A stretch of 31,315 nucleotides of DNA, taken from assembly GCF_014653275.1 (NCBI RefSeq), contig NZ_BNAL01000032.1:1-31315 (forward strand), in the 5' to 3' direction. The translations under genes were made by a program, and so were the position numbers. Source of the DNA: Deinococcus piscis. Lineage in GTDB: Bacteria > Deinococcota > Deinococci > Deinococcales > Deinococcaceae. Below the pieces are notes generated by a model. That model searched no databases. It was not told the DNA's origin and worked only from the letters and a program-made list of their open reading frames with translations. Of this stretch, positions 16,011 to 23,633 are shown one piece after another. Numbering within the stretch: position 1 is the stretch's first letter; every line of letters begins with the position of its first letter.

Positions 16011-16276
16011 TTTTTTAAGATTTCACGCTCCTGACGCAAAATCTCGTTCTCCTTGCGGAGCCGTTGGATTTCCTGCTCCTGTGGGGTCAGGGTCACCCGA
16101 CCCTGACCAGGAAATGCGGCTATTCCAGCCTTCTGAGCCTGGAGTCTCCAGCGGTAGAGTACAGAGGTGCTGATTCCGAGGTCGCGTGCAGCCCGACTAG
16201 GGCCAACATCCTCACGTGCGGCCAGTTCAAGGGCCTGGCGTTTGAATTCGGCGGTGTAGGTCTTTCTGGTCGTCAT
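15977..16276 (-). CDS. IS3-family transposase OrfA
   Basis: 99 residues from the ATG at 16276, which has GGAGG 7 nt upstream; an earlier in-frame ATG at 16309 has no such site. The helix-turn-helix runs from about residue 5 to 50 (YTAEFKRQALELAARE, then ARDLGISTSVLYRW), and a leucine-zipper-like helix occupies about 68-95. The run of seven A's on the coding strand (16010-16016) is the likely -1 slippage site into orfB. Confidence 0.9.
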   Translation of the reverse strand: MTTRKTYTAEFKRQALELAAREDVGPSRAARDLGISTSVLYRWRLQAQKAGIAAFPGQGRVTLTPQEQEIQRLRKENEILRQEREILKKAAAFFAKENL

Positions 16277-16335
16277 GGTCTTGCCTCCTATGGTGAGGCT
16301 TAACTGCACCGACTCAAAACTGGACTAACCCCATA

Positions 16336-16365
16336 TTGATAACGGCATAGTTCCGCACTGATAAG
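16336..16365 (-). pseudogene. Ten-codon tail of an IS630-family transposase
   Basis: Reads LISAELCRYQ, like the NSNLRRYQ end of the transposase at the window start, with the shared DNA GCCGTTATCAATA. The normal stop is lost where the IS3 element joins. It is only ten codons, so the match could be partly chance, but the DNA identity supports it. Confidence 0.4.
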
Positions 16366-16389
16366 TTAGAGGCGTGTCCCGTTGGCAAC

Positions 16390-16965
16390 CTACCCGCTAT
16401 TCGCGGGCACAACTTCTCGCAGGTATTCATACACAGTCTTCCGACTGACCCCGAACCGCTGGGCCAGCTCTGGCTTCTTCACGCCCTGGGCGGCCAGCTC
16501 CCTTAGCTCTGTTACCTGGCTGGCGGTGAGCTTGGGCTTCCTGCCTTTGTAGACCCCTCGCTTCTTCGCCTGGGCGATCCCCTCGGCCTGACGCTCGCGG
16601 ATGAGGTCGCGTTCGAACTGAGCAAAGGCTCCCATGATGCTGAACAGCAAAGTGGACATCGAGTCCTGCCCTCCGGGTTTGAAGGTCATGTTCTCTTTGA
16701 CGAAGTGAACGGTGATGCCCTTCTCCGTGAGCTGTCCGACCAGGCCTTGCAAATCCAGGAGGTTTCTGCCAAGGCGGTCCAGGGAGTGAATGGTGACCGT
16801 ATCCCCCTCACGGACATACTCCAGCAAAGCCTGAAGCTGTGGCCGCTGCGTGTCTTTGCCGGAAGCTTTGTCGGTGAAGATCTTGTCGAAGGTCAGGCCG
16901 TCCAGCTGGCGCACTTCGTTCTGGCCATAGCTGCTGACGCGCTTGTATCCGATGGTGGAGGGCAT
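16390..16965 (-). CDS. Serine recombinase, resolvase/invertase type
   Basis: 191 residues, the usual length for Tn3-type resolvases and Hin-type invertases. The N-terminus IGYKRVSSYGQN carries the catalytic serine (S11) with R9. SLDRLGRNLLDL (61-72) holds the conserved DRLGR arginines, and AFAQFERDLIRERQAEGI (113-130) is the long E helix. A C-terminal helix-turn-helix is at about 160-183 (KKPELAQRFGVSRKTVYEYL). It would resolve cointegrates or invert DNA at paired sites. An inverted repeat lies just upstream of its start, a usual position for a res or control site. It faces away from the toxin-antitoxin pair. Confidence 0.92.
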   Translation of the reverse strand: MPSTIGYKRVSSYGQNEVRQLDGLTFDKIFTDKASGKDTQRPQLQALLEYVREGDTVTIHSLDRLGRNLLDLQGLVGQLTEKGITVHFVKENMTFKPGGQDSMSTLLFSIMGAFAQFERDLIRERQAEGIAQAKKRGVYKGRKPKLTASQVTELRELAAQGVKKPELAQRFGVSRKTVYEYLREVVPANSG

Positions 16966-16976
16966 ACCCTGAGTCT

Positions 16977-16992
16977 GTCACTTTAGAGTGAC
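16977..16992. promoter_or_regulatory. Inverted repeat between recombinase and toxin genes
   Basis: GTCACT TTAG AGTGAC, 6-bp arms with a 4-bp centre, between two divergent genes. Related GTCACTTTAG sequences recur at 17832 and 18541. It is a candidate recombinase subsite or operator. Confidence 0.5.
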
Positions 16993-17015
16993 TCTATTCT
17001 CTATCTACCCTCCTT

Positions 17016-17033
17016 GTTTAGCCTATACTAAAC
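17016..17033 (+). promoter_or_regulatory. Leaderless promoter with overlapping operator for the toxin-antitoxin pair
   Basis: The -10 box TATACT (17024-17029) ends 6 nt before the toxin ATG, and there is no Shine-Dalgarno. It is embedded in an inverted repeat GTTTAG / CTAAAC (17016-17021 and 17028-17033), the layout expected if the XRE antitoxin represses its own operon. Confidence 0.65.
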
Positions 17034-17035
17034 AG

Positions 17036-17395
17036 ATGCCGTTCGTTCTCTACCAGCGTCCCCATGCTCAGCGAGCGGCCATTTTGGATGACCTTTTGGA
17101 GCTGGTGGCCGCTGGTCAGCAAGAAGCCGTCAACACTGCCATCAGAATGCTGACCGACCTCTACCTGCAAGGCCATCAGAGCAGTTACGCCAAGAAATTG
17201 CAGAGCTTGCCCATCTGGGAACTGAAGTCGCATTCCAGAGGAGGAAGCAAGGGGGGCACCAGGATTTACTTCTACTTCCGCACCAACGGTGACGCAGTCA
17301 TCATCAACGCTGAAGTGAAGGCTGGGGACACGCCGAGCGCGTCCCTCCTCAAGGAAGCCACTTTGGTCGCCATGACCGACCAGGAAAGGAAGTAG
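17036..17395 (+). CDS. RelE/HigB-like toxin
   Basis: 119 residues from the ATG at 17036. The central part resembles the RelE/ParE-like toxin fold: YAKKLQSLPIWELKSHSRGG (51-70), then TRIYFYFRTNGDAVIINAEVKAG (75-97), matching the usual 'LWELR...RIFYFF..G..I.L...F.K' pattern. Toxins of this HigB-like group cleave mRNA at the ribosome. The gene comes first, with an XRE-type antitoxin gene 3 bp after its stop, which is the reversed order typical of HigBA systems. The start is chosen from the leaderless -10 box; an upstream frame from 16988 is less likely. Confidence 0.8.
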   Translation: MPFVLYQRPHAQRAAILDDLLELVAAGQQEAVNTAIRMLTDLYLQGHQSSYAKKLQSLPIWELKSHSRGGSKGGTRIYFYFRTNGDAVIINAEVKAGDTPSASLLKEATLVAMTDQERK

Positions 17396-17398
17396 CCC

Positions 17399-17812
17399 AT
17401 GAAAACAGCACAGGAATGGCAACAGCACCTTGGTTTGGATGAACTTCCGGACGATGACTTCGTGACGGCCTTGAATAGCCTGGAAGGACAGGACGCTGTG
17501 GATGGTGGTGGCCTGGAGGATCAGGGTCTGGTGGCCGCGCAGACCTCACCAGCGGAGCTGGTGAGTGCTCTGGTGGTGGAAAGTGCCGGTGAAGCTTTCA
17601 AAGCGGTCAGACAGGAGCAGGGATTGACCGTACGTCAGGCGGCCGAGAGCTGGGGTGTTTCTCCAGGGCGCATTTCTCAGATGGAATCTCCGGAAGCCAA
17701 CCTCTACATGAGCACGGTGGGGAGTGCAGCTCTACGCATGGGTTACCGGGCCAAGCTGGTGCTGGAGCCACTGGATGGTGGTCAACCTATCGAAGCTTCA
17801 CTGGGTCAGTAG
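17399..17812 (+). CDS. XRE-family antitoxin
   Basis: 137 residues. The C-terminal half carries a Cro/C1-type helix-turn-helix (about 63-112): AFKAVRQEQGLTVRQAAESWGVSPGRISQME. The acidic N-terminal half (EWQQHLGLDELPDDDF) probably binds the toxin. It starts three bases after the toxin stop codon, so the two are co-translated. It likely represses the operon through the inverted repeat at 17016-17033. A bidirectional hairpin follows. Confidence 0.85.
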   Translation: MKTAQEWQQHLGLDELPDDDFVTALNSLEGQDAVDGGGLEDQGLVAAQTSPAELVSALVVESAGEAFKAVRQEQGLTVRQAAESWGVSPGRISQMESPEANLYMSTVGSAALRMGYRAKLVLEPLDGGQPIEASLGQ

Positions 17813-17873
17813 TCATTTGACGATTCAGATGGTCACTTTAGGCTGAAGCGGTGACGGAGCCAAGGCAATGGGA

Positions 17874-17904
17874 AAGAGGTGAAGCTGCTGGCGCCTCACC
17901 TCTT
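17874..17904. terminator. Bidirectional hairpin between convergent genes
   Basis: Arms AAGAGGTGA (17874-17882) and TCACCTCTT (17896-17904), perfect 9 bp with a 13-nt loop, between the antitoxin gene and the convergent secreted protein gene. Confidence 0.7.
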
Positions 17905-17918
17905 CTGGCTGGAAGGTC

Positions 17919-18461
17919 TTATTTGCGGAGAGTTGCGGCGCAGACGACTTCGTTGGGCTTCACCTGCTTGCAGCCCGTCAGGCTGGCCGTCCAGTTGCCA
18001 CTGATGTTGATGGCCTGAGCTGGAGCAGCGGTGACGGGGGCTGGAGTGGCAACTGCTGCTGAGTTGCGAACAGGGACGTTGTCAGCACGCTTGCCTTCCA
18101 CAGTCAGGATACGCAGGCTGGTCGTGGTCCTGGGCAGGTCAAAGAGTGCAGAGACTTTGACGGGTACTCCCTTGTAAACATTAATGGCAGGAGTATTATT
18201 GTCGCCGAACTCGCCATTTACTACAGATACCCCACTGGGTTTGATATTGGCTCCGTCTGCGGCAACTACCTCAGCGAATAAGACAGTCCATGCTTCGAGC
18301 GTATCGCTCTTGGTGGCGTAGTTAAAATCGCAGCGCACACCCGCGTTGGTGTGATAACAGCCTTGCAGCATGTAAATACCATTGCTGCCTTCAAAAGTCT
18401 GGGCATTGGCCGTAGTCGCTACTGCAAGCGTCGTCAGAGCAAAAAGAGCTTTCTTTATCAT
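17919..18461 (-). CDS. Secreted hypothetical protein
   Basis: 180 residues from the ATG at 18461, chosen because the product then begins with a clean signal peptide, MIKKALFALTTLAVATTANA, cut before QTFEG. The mature protein has four cysteines (GCYH, VRCDF, TGCKQ, VVCAA) that could form two disulfides. A Pro/Ala/Val-rich linker (about 140-155) separates a larger N-terminal domain from a short C-terminal one. The function is unknown. No strong Shine-Dalgarno is seen. A 20-bp palindrome lies 34 bp upstream. Confidence 0.7.
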   Translation of the reverse strand: MIKKALFALTTLAVATTANAQTFEGSNGIYMLQGCYHTNAGVRCDFNYATKSDTLEAWTVLFAEVVAADGANIKPSGVSVVNGEFGDNNTPAINVYKGVPVKVSALFDLPRTTTSLRILTVEGKRADNVPVRNSAAVATPAPVTAAPAQAINISGNWTASLTGCKQVKPNEVVCAATLRK

Positions 18462-18494
18462 GGTGCTTTGAAGATAACTGGGGAGGGAGGGGCT

Positions 18495-18514
18495 GTCGCG
18501 CAGATCTGCGCGAC
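18495..18514. promoter_or_regulatory. Perfect 20-bp palindrome upstream of the secreted protein gene
   Basis: GTCGCGCAGATCTGCGCGAC is an exact palindrome. It may be an operator for a dimeric regulator, or a leader hairpin of the secreted protein mRNA. Confidence 0.55.
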
Positions 18515-18540
18515 GCATAGTCAGTCTTTCGCAGCATTTT

Positions 18541-18687
18541 GTCACTTTAGGGTCTTAGAGTAGTTTCAGTGCCTGTCACGAAATGCTGAAACCAATCCTA
18601 AGGTGACGTGGAAACAGGCCCTTTTTGTCACCCCGTCTTTGTCACTTTGAGGTATGCCCTAGAGCAACTGGCCCAGTAACCTTAGGA
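18541..18687. repeat. Cluster of GTCAC-type repeats
   Basis: Within about 147 bp: GTCACTTTAGG at 18541, GTCAC at 18575, an inverted GTCACCTTAGG at 18597-18607, GTCAC at 18627, GTCACTTTGAGG at 18641 and GTAACCTTAGG at about 18677. Two more copies of the ten-base core lie at 16977 and 17832. The cluster sits in a gene-free stretch. It may be a recombinase (res-like) site or regulator-binding array; this is inference. Confidence 0.5.
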
Positions 18688-18737
18688 AACGATTGTGTGG
18701 AAGTCGGCGGGAGGACCAATAGGGGTCTTACCACTCT

Positions 18738-19547
18738 CTACAAGAGCGGAGCCGCGCCGGGTGTGCCACAGCACTTCTTATGTTTCTTACCGCTGCCACA
18801 GGGGCAGGGTTCATTAGGCCGAATCTTACGCCCCTCACGCTGGATAGGCTCAAACTTCAGGTTGTTCCCGAATAGTTGAGAATCAAGGCCGAACTGTTGT
18901 ATGGCCGCTGAATATCCATAGAAAAAATCCACGTCCAACAGCAAGAGTTGCAGGGTCTCCGCAATTTCCTCAGGAGTAGCCTGATTCATTTCCAGCGTAC
19001 CCATCACCTCCTGCTGAATCTCCTGCATCTCCTGCCAGCCTGAAAGTTCGCCGTCCAGGTCTTCGATAGGCTTTATAAACGACATCACTATCAGCATGGT
19101 CGATATGACACGTTCCCCAATTATCTTAGTAGTCGTAGGCTGATACAGCGCCTCCAGCGGTTGTGGGTCAAGCGCTACCGCGTGTGCCAGCCCTGCCAGC
19201 CACTCCCGCAACATGGCCGGAGTGCTGACCAACTGTGGGTCAACACTGGCATCAAATTGCTCCTGGTCATCGACATTCAACCGCGCCCAGATACTGGCTG
19301 CGTACTCTGTTACGATTTCCCGTACTTCTGGCAGCTCAAGTTCTATTTCCAACACTTGCAGCATTACTTCACTGTCTGGATGCAGTGACAGAGCCAAACC
19401 ATACACAACACCATCCCAAAAAGGCAGGCTCCGGCCCTGCCGCTGAGCAGCTTCAGTCAGCGTCGCCAACTGCTGCGGTGTGGCATGGGGCGTAAATTCT
19501 TTTAACAGCTTCAAATGACTCTCGGGTATCTCGTGCTTATAGCTCAC
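18738..19547 (-). CDS. UPF0149/YecA-like protein with C-terminal SEC-C zinc motif
   Basis: 269 residues with a GTG start. The body (about 10-230) is all-helical and acidic, like the UPF0149 (YgfB/YecA) family. The end, [19 protein letters not shown] (243-261), is a textbook SEC-C motif with C248, C250, C259 and C260 binding zinc, as at the tail of SecA. The motif is usually a protein- or ribosome-interaction module. The gene starts 3 bp after the PIN toxin stop and is the third gene of that operon, so it may modulate the toxin-antitoxin pair; this is context only. Confidence 0.8.
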   Translation of the reverse strand: MSYKHEIPESHLKLLKEFTPHATPQQLATLTEAAQRQGRSLPFWDGVVYGLALSLHPDSEVMLQVLEIELELPEVREIVTEYAASIWARLNVDDQEQFDASVDPQLVSTPAMLREWLAGLAHAVALDPQPLEALYQPTTTKIIGERVISTMLIVMSFIKPIEDLDGELSGWQEMQEIQQEVMGTLEMNQATPEEIAETLQLLLLDVDFFYGYSAAIQQFGLDSQLFGNNLKFEPIQREGRKIRPNEPCPCGSGKKHKKCCGTPGAAPLL

Positions 19548-19550
19548 ACC

Positions 19551-20126
19551 TTAAAATCCCACATCCATCCTTCTCAAAGAAGATGCAAACTGCCATAGCC
19601 CTGCCTTCTCAAACCTCAACAGCACTTCATCCCTAGAAAGCGGCGGATTTTTGAGGTGACTGCGAAGCTTAGTAAGGGCCTGCCGCACCCTAATAGGCTG
19701 CACCTCAAGGCAGACGGTCAGATAGGTATCCGGATCAACCACCACTAGGCCATCTGGCACAGCTGCCTTTGGAAAATCACTGAGATTAAAGGTGAGTAGC
19801 ACTGCTGCTTCCGCAGCCAAGGCTGCGGCCAACACATGCTGGTCATCAGGGTCGGGGAGGTCAAACGTTTGATTTTCATCCCAGCCCTCTACCAACGCTT
19901 CAGGAATAGCCTGATTCATCTGCTCACAGGTCTTTTGTAGCGCTTCCGCTGAGAGAGTCGGGCGATGTTCCAGCAGGTTACGTGTCCACTCCAGTTGCAC
20001 CTGATCGCTCCAGCGCAAGCTGAGCGTTCGTTGAACGCCCAGCCACATGAGCAGGTTCCGCAACATAGAACCGTATAGAACGTTGGCATCACAGAACACC
20101 ACGGTTCCCTTTGACGCGGGAATCAA
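19551..20126 (-). CDS. PIN-domain toxin, VapC-like
   Basis: 191 residues with a TTG start that overlaps the antitoxin stop (TTGA). The acidic PIN residues are visible: D13 (VFCDANVLYG), E46 (VQLEWTRN), D94 and D95 (DLPDPDDQHVLAAALA) and the end LTFNLSDFP (N114, D117). Such proteins are magnesium-dependent RNases. The C-terminal 60 residues extend past the PIN core and read as helical. Pairing with an excisionase-type antitoxin, not a VapB-type one, marks a less common toxin-antitoxin class. Confidence 0.85.
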   Translation of the reverse strand: MIPASKGTVVFCDANVLYGSMLRNLLMWLGVQRTLSLRWSDQVQLEWTRNLLEHRPTLSAEALQKTCEQMNQAIPEALVEGWDENQTFDLPDPDDQHVLAAALAAEAAVLLTFNLSDFPKAAVPDGLVVVDPDTYLTVCLEVQPIRVRQALTKLRSHLKNPPLSRDEVLLRFEKAGLWQFASSLRRMDVGF

Positions 20127-20548
20127 TCCAAATCCAATTCTTGAGCGTTAGCGGTCATGGCCGCCACAATAGCTTCCCGCTCTGCTTGGTCACGCTGCTG
20201 ATAATCCAGCAAGTCACTAAGAACGATACGGCGGTGCTTGCCAATACGGTGATAGGGCAGTTTTCCGGCTTCAAGAATCTTTTCTATAAAAAATGGTCGG
20301 CTGACTCCCAGCAAGTTGGCCGCTTCTTGCGTGGTCAATTCTTGCTCAGTGGGCAGAATGGTTACAGCCTGACCAGCGGCCAACTGCTCTAACACTTCGC
20401 CCAGTACCTGCGTGAGTGTAGGGGGCAACTCTACGACCTTGCCGCCTTCCACCTGTAGAGAAACGCCAACGTCTTTGAGAAGCTGCTGGGCCTCGCGAGC
20501 AATAGCCTGGTCTTGCTGACCCAAAATCTGGCGAACAGGGAACGTCAT
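20123..20548 (-). CDS. Antitoxin with excisionase-type helix-turn-helix
   Basis: 141 residues. Residues 71-116 form an excisionase/MerR-like DNA-binding domain: LTTQEAANLLGVSRPFFIEK, then LPYHRIGKHRRIVLSDLLDY. The N-terminal 65 residues are helical and may give oligomerisation; the acidic C-terminus (about 117-141) probably wraps the PIN toxin. AGGAGG lies 7 nt before the ATG. Upstream DNA (20573-20587) has direct repeats of ATTCG that could be the operator. The pair with the PIN protein and the third YecA-like gene form one operon. Confidence 0.82.
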   Translation of the reverse strand: MTFPVRQILGQQDQAIAREAQQLLKDVGVSLQVEGGKVVELPPTLTQVLGEVLEQLAAGQAVTILPTEQELTTQEAANLLGVSRPFFIEKILEAGKLPYHRIGKHRRIVLSDLLDYQQRDQAEREAIVAAMTANAQELDLD

Positions 20549-20665
20549 AAAATAGCCTCCTACCTTCTATCTTATTCGAAATATTCGCAGAGACGGTGTG
20601 TTCTAGGGCGTATTCTGATCTAGCCTCACCTAAACCCGTCGAATGACTGTTCACCAGCTTCCAAC

Positions 20666-20694
20666 TTACATAGGGCCTGAAACACAAATATGAT
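20666..20694 (+). promoter_or_regulatory. Promoter of the helicase gene, leaderless
   Basis: TTACAT (20666-20671) and TATGAT (20689-20694) are separated by exactly 17 bp, and the -10 box ends 6 nt before the ATG. There is no Shine-Dalgarno, so a leaderless transcript is likely. Confidence 0.7.
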
Positions 20695-20700
20695 GGAATC

Positions 20701-23547
20701 ATGCGCTTCCTCACCTACCGCGACCTAGATGCCTCTAAAGTCAAATCCAAACTGAGAAAGGTCAAGGACGCGGTAGAGCGGGATGATTTCAAGACGCCCG
20801 ACATTAAGAAGCTAGCTGGGGGCCCGTATTACCGCGCTAAGCTGGACGACACCAACCGCCTGCTGCTCACCTTCGTGCGCCACGAGCCAGAGGGCGGTGA
20901 CCCCGAAACCGTGTGCTTGGCGCTGGAAGTCATTCACCAGCACGCCTACGAGAAGTCAAGGTTTTTGCGTGGGGCCGCCATTGACGAGGCCAAACTGCCC
21001 GATTTCAACGTGGCGGCGGTGAACACCGAGGCGCAGAAGGTGCGCTACCTGCACCCTTCTCGCAGCGAATTTCACCTGCTGGACAAGGTGATTTCGTTTG
21101 ATGACACGCAGGACGCGGTGTACCGCACACCCGCACCGATTATTCTGGTCGGCTCGGCGGGCAGCGGAAAAACTGCGCTGACGCTTCAAAAACTGCGTGA
21201 AATGTCTGGGCAGGTGTTGTATGTCACGCTCTCCAAGTTTCTGGCGCAGAGTGCCAGCGAGTTGTACGGCGCACACGGCTTTGAAAACGAGGGGCAGGAG
21301 GTCAGCTTCCTGAGCTTTGCCGACTTCTTACGAACCATTCGGGTGCCAGCGGGCCGTGAGGTGACATTTGAAGATTTTCGCGGCTGGGTCACGCGCCAGC
21401 CTGGGCTGAAGGGCAACGACGCGCACCAGTTGTTTGAAGAGTTTCGGGGCGTGCTGAGCAGTTCGCCCGCTGGGGCGCTGAAGCGCGAGGAATACCTCAG
21501 CCTCGGCATTCGCCAGAGCATCTACCCCGCCGAAGCGCGGGCGGGCGTGTACGACCTTTTTGCCAAATACCTGAACTGGCTGACTGAAGCGGGCCTCTAC
21601 GATTCCAGTTTGCTGGCGGCAAGTTACCGCGCCGAAGTTGCGTCCAACTACGATTTTGTGGTGGTAGACGAGGTGCAAGACCTCACGGCGGCGCAACTGG
21701 CCCTGATTTTGCAGACTTTGAAGACGCCTGGGCAATTTTTGCTGTGCGGCGACTCTAACCAGATTGTTCACCCCAACTTCTTTTCGTGGGCCGCCGTCAA
21801 GTCACTGCTCTACAAAGACCCCGTGCTGGCTGAACGGCAGAAAATCAGCGTTTTGCAGGCCAATTTCCGCAATTCCAGCCAGGTCACGCGAGTCGCTAAC
21901 GACATCCTCAAGGTCAAACACGCCCGCTTTGGCAGCGTTGACCGCGAGAGCAATTTTCTGGTACGGGCGGTGGCAAGCGAACTCGGTTCCGTCACCTTTT
22001 TGCCCGACAATAAACAGGTTAAAAAGCATTTGGACGACCAGACGCGCGACTCTACCGAATACGCCGTGCTGGTACTGCACGATGAGGACAAAGCCGACGC
22101 CCGCGCTGCATTCGGCACGCCACTGGTGTTCAGTGTCCACGAAGCCAAGGGGCTGGAATATCCCAATATCATCCTGCACAACTTCATTTCGGGGGCGCGG
22201 CAGACTTACGCCGAGATTGCCAGCGGGGTGACGCGGGACGACCTGAGGGGCGACGAACTGGCCTACCGCCGCGCCAAGGACAAAGCCGACAAATCGCTGG
22301 AAATCTACAAGTTTTATGTCAATGCGCTGTATGTCGCCGTGACCCGCGCCGTAGACCGCGTGCTGCTGGTTGAAAACGACACGCGCCACCCGCTGTTACC
22401 GCTCCTGGGCGTGAAATTGGGCGACGAGGCCGAGCAACTAAAAGTTAAAAAAGCCTCCAGAGACGACTGGGAGCGCGAGGCCCGCAAACTGGAGTTACAG
22501 GGCAAGAAAGAGCAGGCTCGCGACATTCGCCGCCGCATCTTGCAGCAAAAGCCCGTGCCGTGGGAAGTCTGGACACCGCAGGTGCTGGCGCAGATGCAGG
22601 GCGAGGTGCGGCAACACGTGGGTGACGTAAAGAAAGCCCGTGAACTTACCGACTACGCGCTGCTCAACCTTGATGAAAGGCTCCTAGAGGAACTGGCTGG
22701 CCTGAAAATCAAACCTGCGCAGTCTTTCCTGCGTAACAGTGAAAAAGACCGCCGCACCCAGCGACAGACTGCCGTAGACAAATACCGCAAGCCCTACGAG
22801 ACAGGCAACATAAGAGTGATTCTGGCGGACACCGAGCGCTACGGCGTAGATCACCGCACTCCCGAAAACCTGACCCCACTGATGCTGGCGACGCTGGTGG
22901 GCCACGTAGAACTGGTGGACGAACTGCTCTCACGCGGCGCGGACATTACCCAGACCGATGTTCACGGACGCACGCCACACATGCTGGCGCTCTGGCGAGC
23001 CATGCAGGACGAGGACTATGCCCGCAATAAGCTGGGGCCGCTATGGGACAAACTGAAGCCCACGCACCTAGACGTGCAGATAGGCGGGCGCATGGTTCGG
23101 CTTCAAGACAGCGGCGCAGAGTTTTATTTCCTGAGCGTGATGCTGGCGCAGTGGCCCGTTTATACGTCTAAACTGAACCACCCAACGCTATCACCCCGTG
23201 ACTTCCATGAGCGGCAGAGCGGCTTTTTTGTCAATGCCCTGCAACTCAACCTAGAACACTTCCCACCGAACGTGCTCAGAGAACAGCGGCGCAAGCGGCC
23301 CTATTTCAACCATGTGATGGCCCGCGCCGAGGTGGACAGCAGCTACTCACCCGCCCGCCAACTCTGGAAGCGCGTGAAACAGGGCTACTACGTTCTGAAT
23401 CCTGAAATGCAGGTAGGCTTACTGCTTGCGCCGAATGCCGAAGCTGAGTGGATCAATGTCAGCCTGCTGGCAGACGCGGTGGGGCGGGGCTGGCTGGATC
23501 ATAGTGCGTTTCCGGAGAGCGTGAAGCCCCAGTCATCGGATACGTGA
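20701..23547 (+). CDS. Superfamily 1 (UvrD-like) helicase with RelE-like N-terminus and ankyrin-type repeats
   Basis: 948 residues. Residues 1-90 resemble a RelE/ParE-type fold: KKLAGGPYYRAKLDDTNRLL and the ALEVIHQHAYEKSRF ending. Helicase motifs follow: Walker A GSAGSGKT (151-158), Walker B VVVDEVQDLT (320-329), GDSNQIVHP (350-358), QANFRNSSQV (387-396), VHEAKGLEYPN (479-489) and LYVAVTRAVDRVLL (543-556). After a charged linker, about 720-765 holds ankyrin-like units (LTPLMLATLVGHVELVDELL, then GRTPHMLALW). The last 180 residues are unassigned. It probably translocates on nucleic acid. It sits beside a type I restriction operon, facing it, so a defence role is likely but inferred. Confidence 0.88.
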   Translation: MRFLTYRDLDASKVKSKLRKVKDAVERDDFKTPDIKKLAGGPYYRAKLDDTNRLLLTFVRHEPEGGDPETVCLALEVIHQHAYEKSRFLRGAAIDEAKLPDFNVAAVNTEAQKVRYLHPSRSEFHLLDKVISFDDTQDAVYRTPAPIILVGSAGSGKTALTLQKLREMSGQVLYVTLSKFLAQSASELYGAHGFENEGQEVSFLSFADFLRTIRVPAGREVTFEDFRGWVTRQPGLKGNDAHQLFEEFRGVLSSSPAGALKREEYLSLGIRQSIYPAEARAGVYDLFAKYLNWLTEAGLYDSSLLAASYRAEVASNYDFVVVDEVQDLTAAQLALILQTLKTPGQFLLCGDSNQIVHPNFFSWAAVKSLLYKDPVLAERQKISVLQANFRNSSQVTRVANDILKVKHARFGSVDRESNFLVRAVASELGSVTFLPDNKQVKKHLDDQTRDSTEYAVLVLHDEDKADARAAFGTPLVFSVHEAKGLEYPNIILHNFISGARQTYAEIASGVTRDDLRGDELAYRRAKDKADKSLEIYKFYVNALYVAVTRAVDRVLLVENDTRHPLLPLLGVKLGDEAEQLKVKKASRDDWEREARKLELQGKKEQARDIRRRILQQKPVPWEVWTPQVLAQMQGEVRQHVGDVKKARELTDYALLNLDERLLEELAGLKIKPAQSFLRNSEKDRRTQRQTAVDKYRKPYETGNIRVILADTERYGVDHRTPENLTPLMLATLVGHVELVDELLSRGADITQTDVHGRTPHMLALWRAMQDEDYARNKLGPLWDKLKPTHLDVQIGGRMVRLQDSGAEFYFLSVMLAQWPVYTSKLNHPTLSPRDFHERQSGFFVNALQLNLEHFPPNVLREQRRKRPYFNHVMARAEVDSSYSPARQLWKRVKQGYYVLNPEMQVGLLLAPNAEAEWINVSLLADAVGRGWLDHSAFPESVKPQSSDT

Positions 23548-23558
23548 AGTCCGATGAC
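23532..23558 (+). terminator. Hairpin at the helicase stop codon
   Basis: Perfect 9-bp arms GTCATCGGA / TCCGATGAC with the stop codon in the 9-nt loop. No T-run follows, so it may act as a mRNA 3'-end or bidirectional structure rather than a classic terminator. Confidence 0.5.
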
Positions 23559-23633
23559 ACGACTTGGGAAGCTTTGCCACTCCTTCCAGTCAGGATTCAG
23601 GAATGAACAACCGCCTCTACCCTCAAAAGCCGC

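Larger units (their letters stand above)
15087..16333 (-). mobile_element. IS3-family element (IS3-like subgroup), apparently complete
   Basis: About 1247 bp. The ends are imperfect inverted repeats of about 37 bp that start TGGGGTT, share TTTTGAGTCG in the middle and end TTAAGC (15087-15123 and 16297-16333). orfA and orfB are read on the minus strand. The flanks differ (IS5 transposase on the left, IS630 tail on the right) and show no target duplication, so the outside has been rearranged since insertion. Confidence 0.85.
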
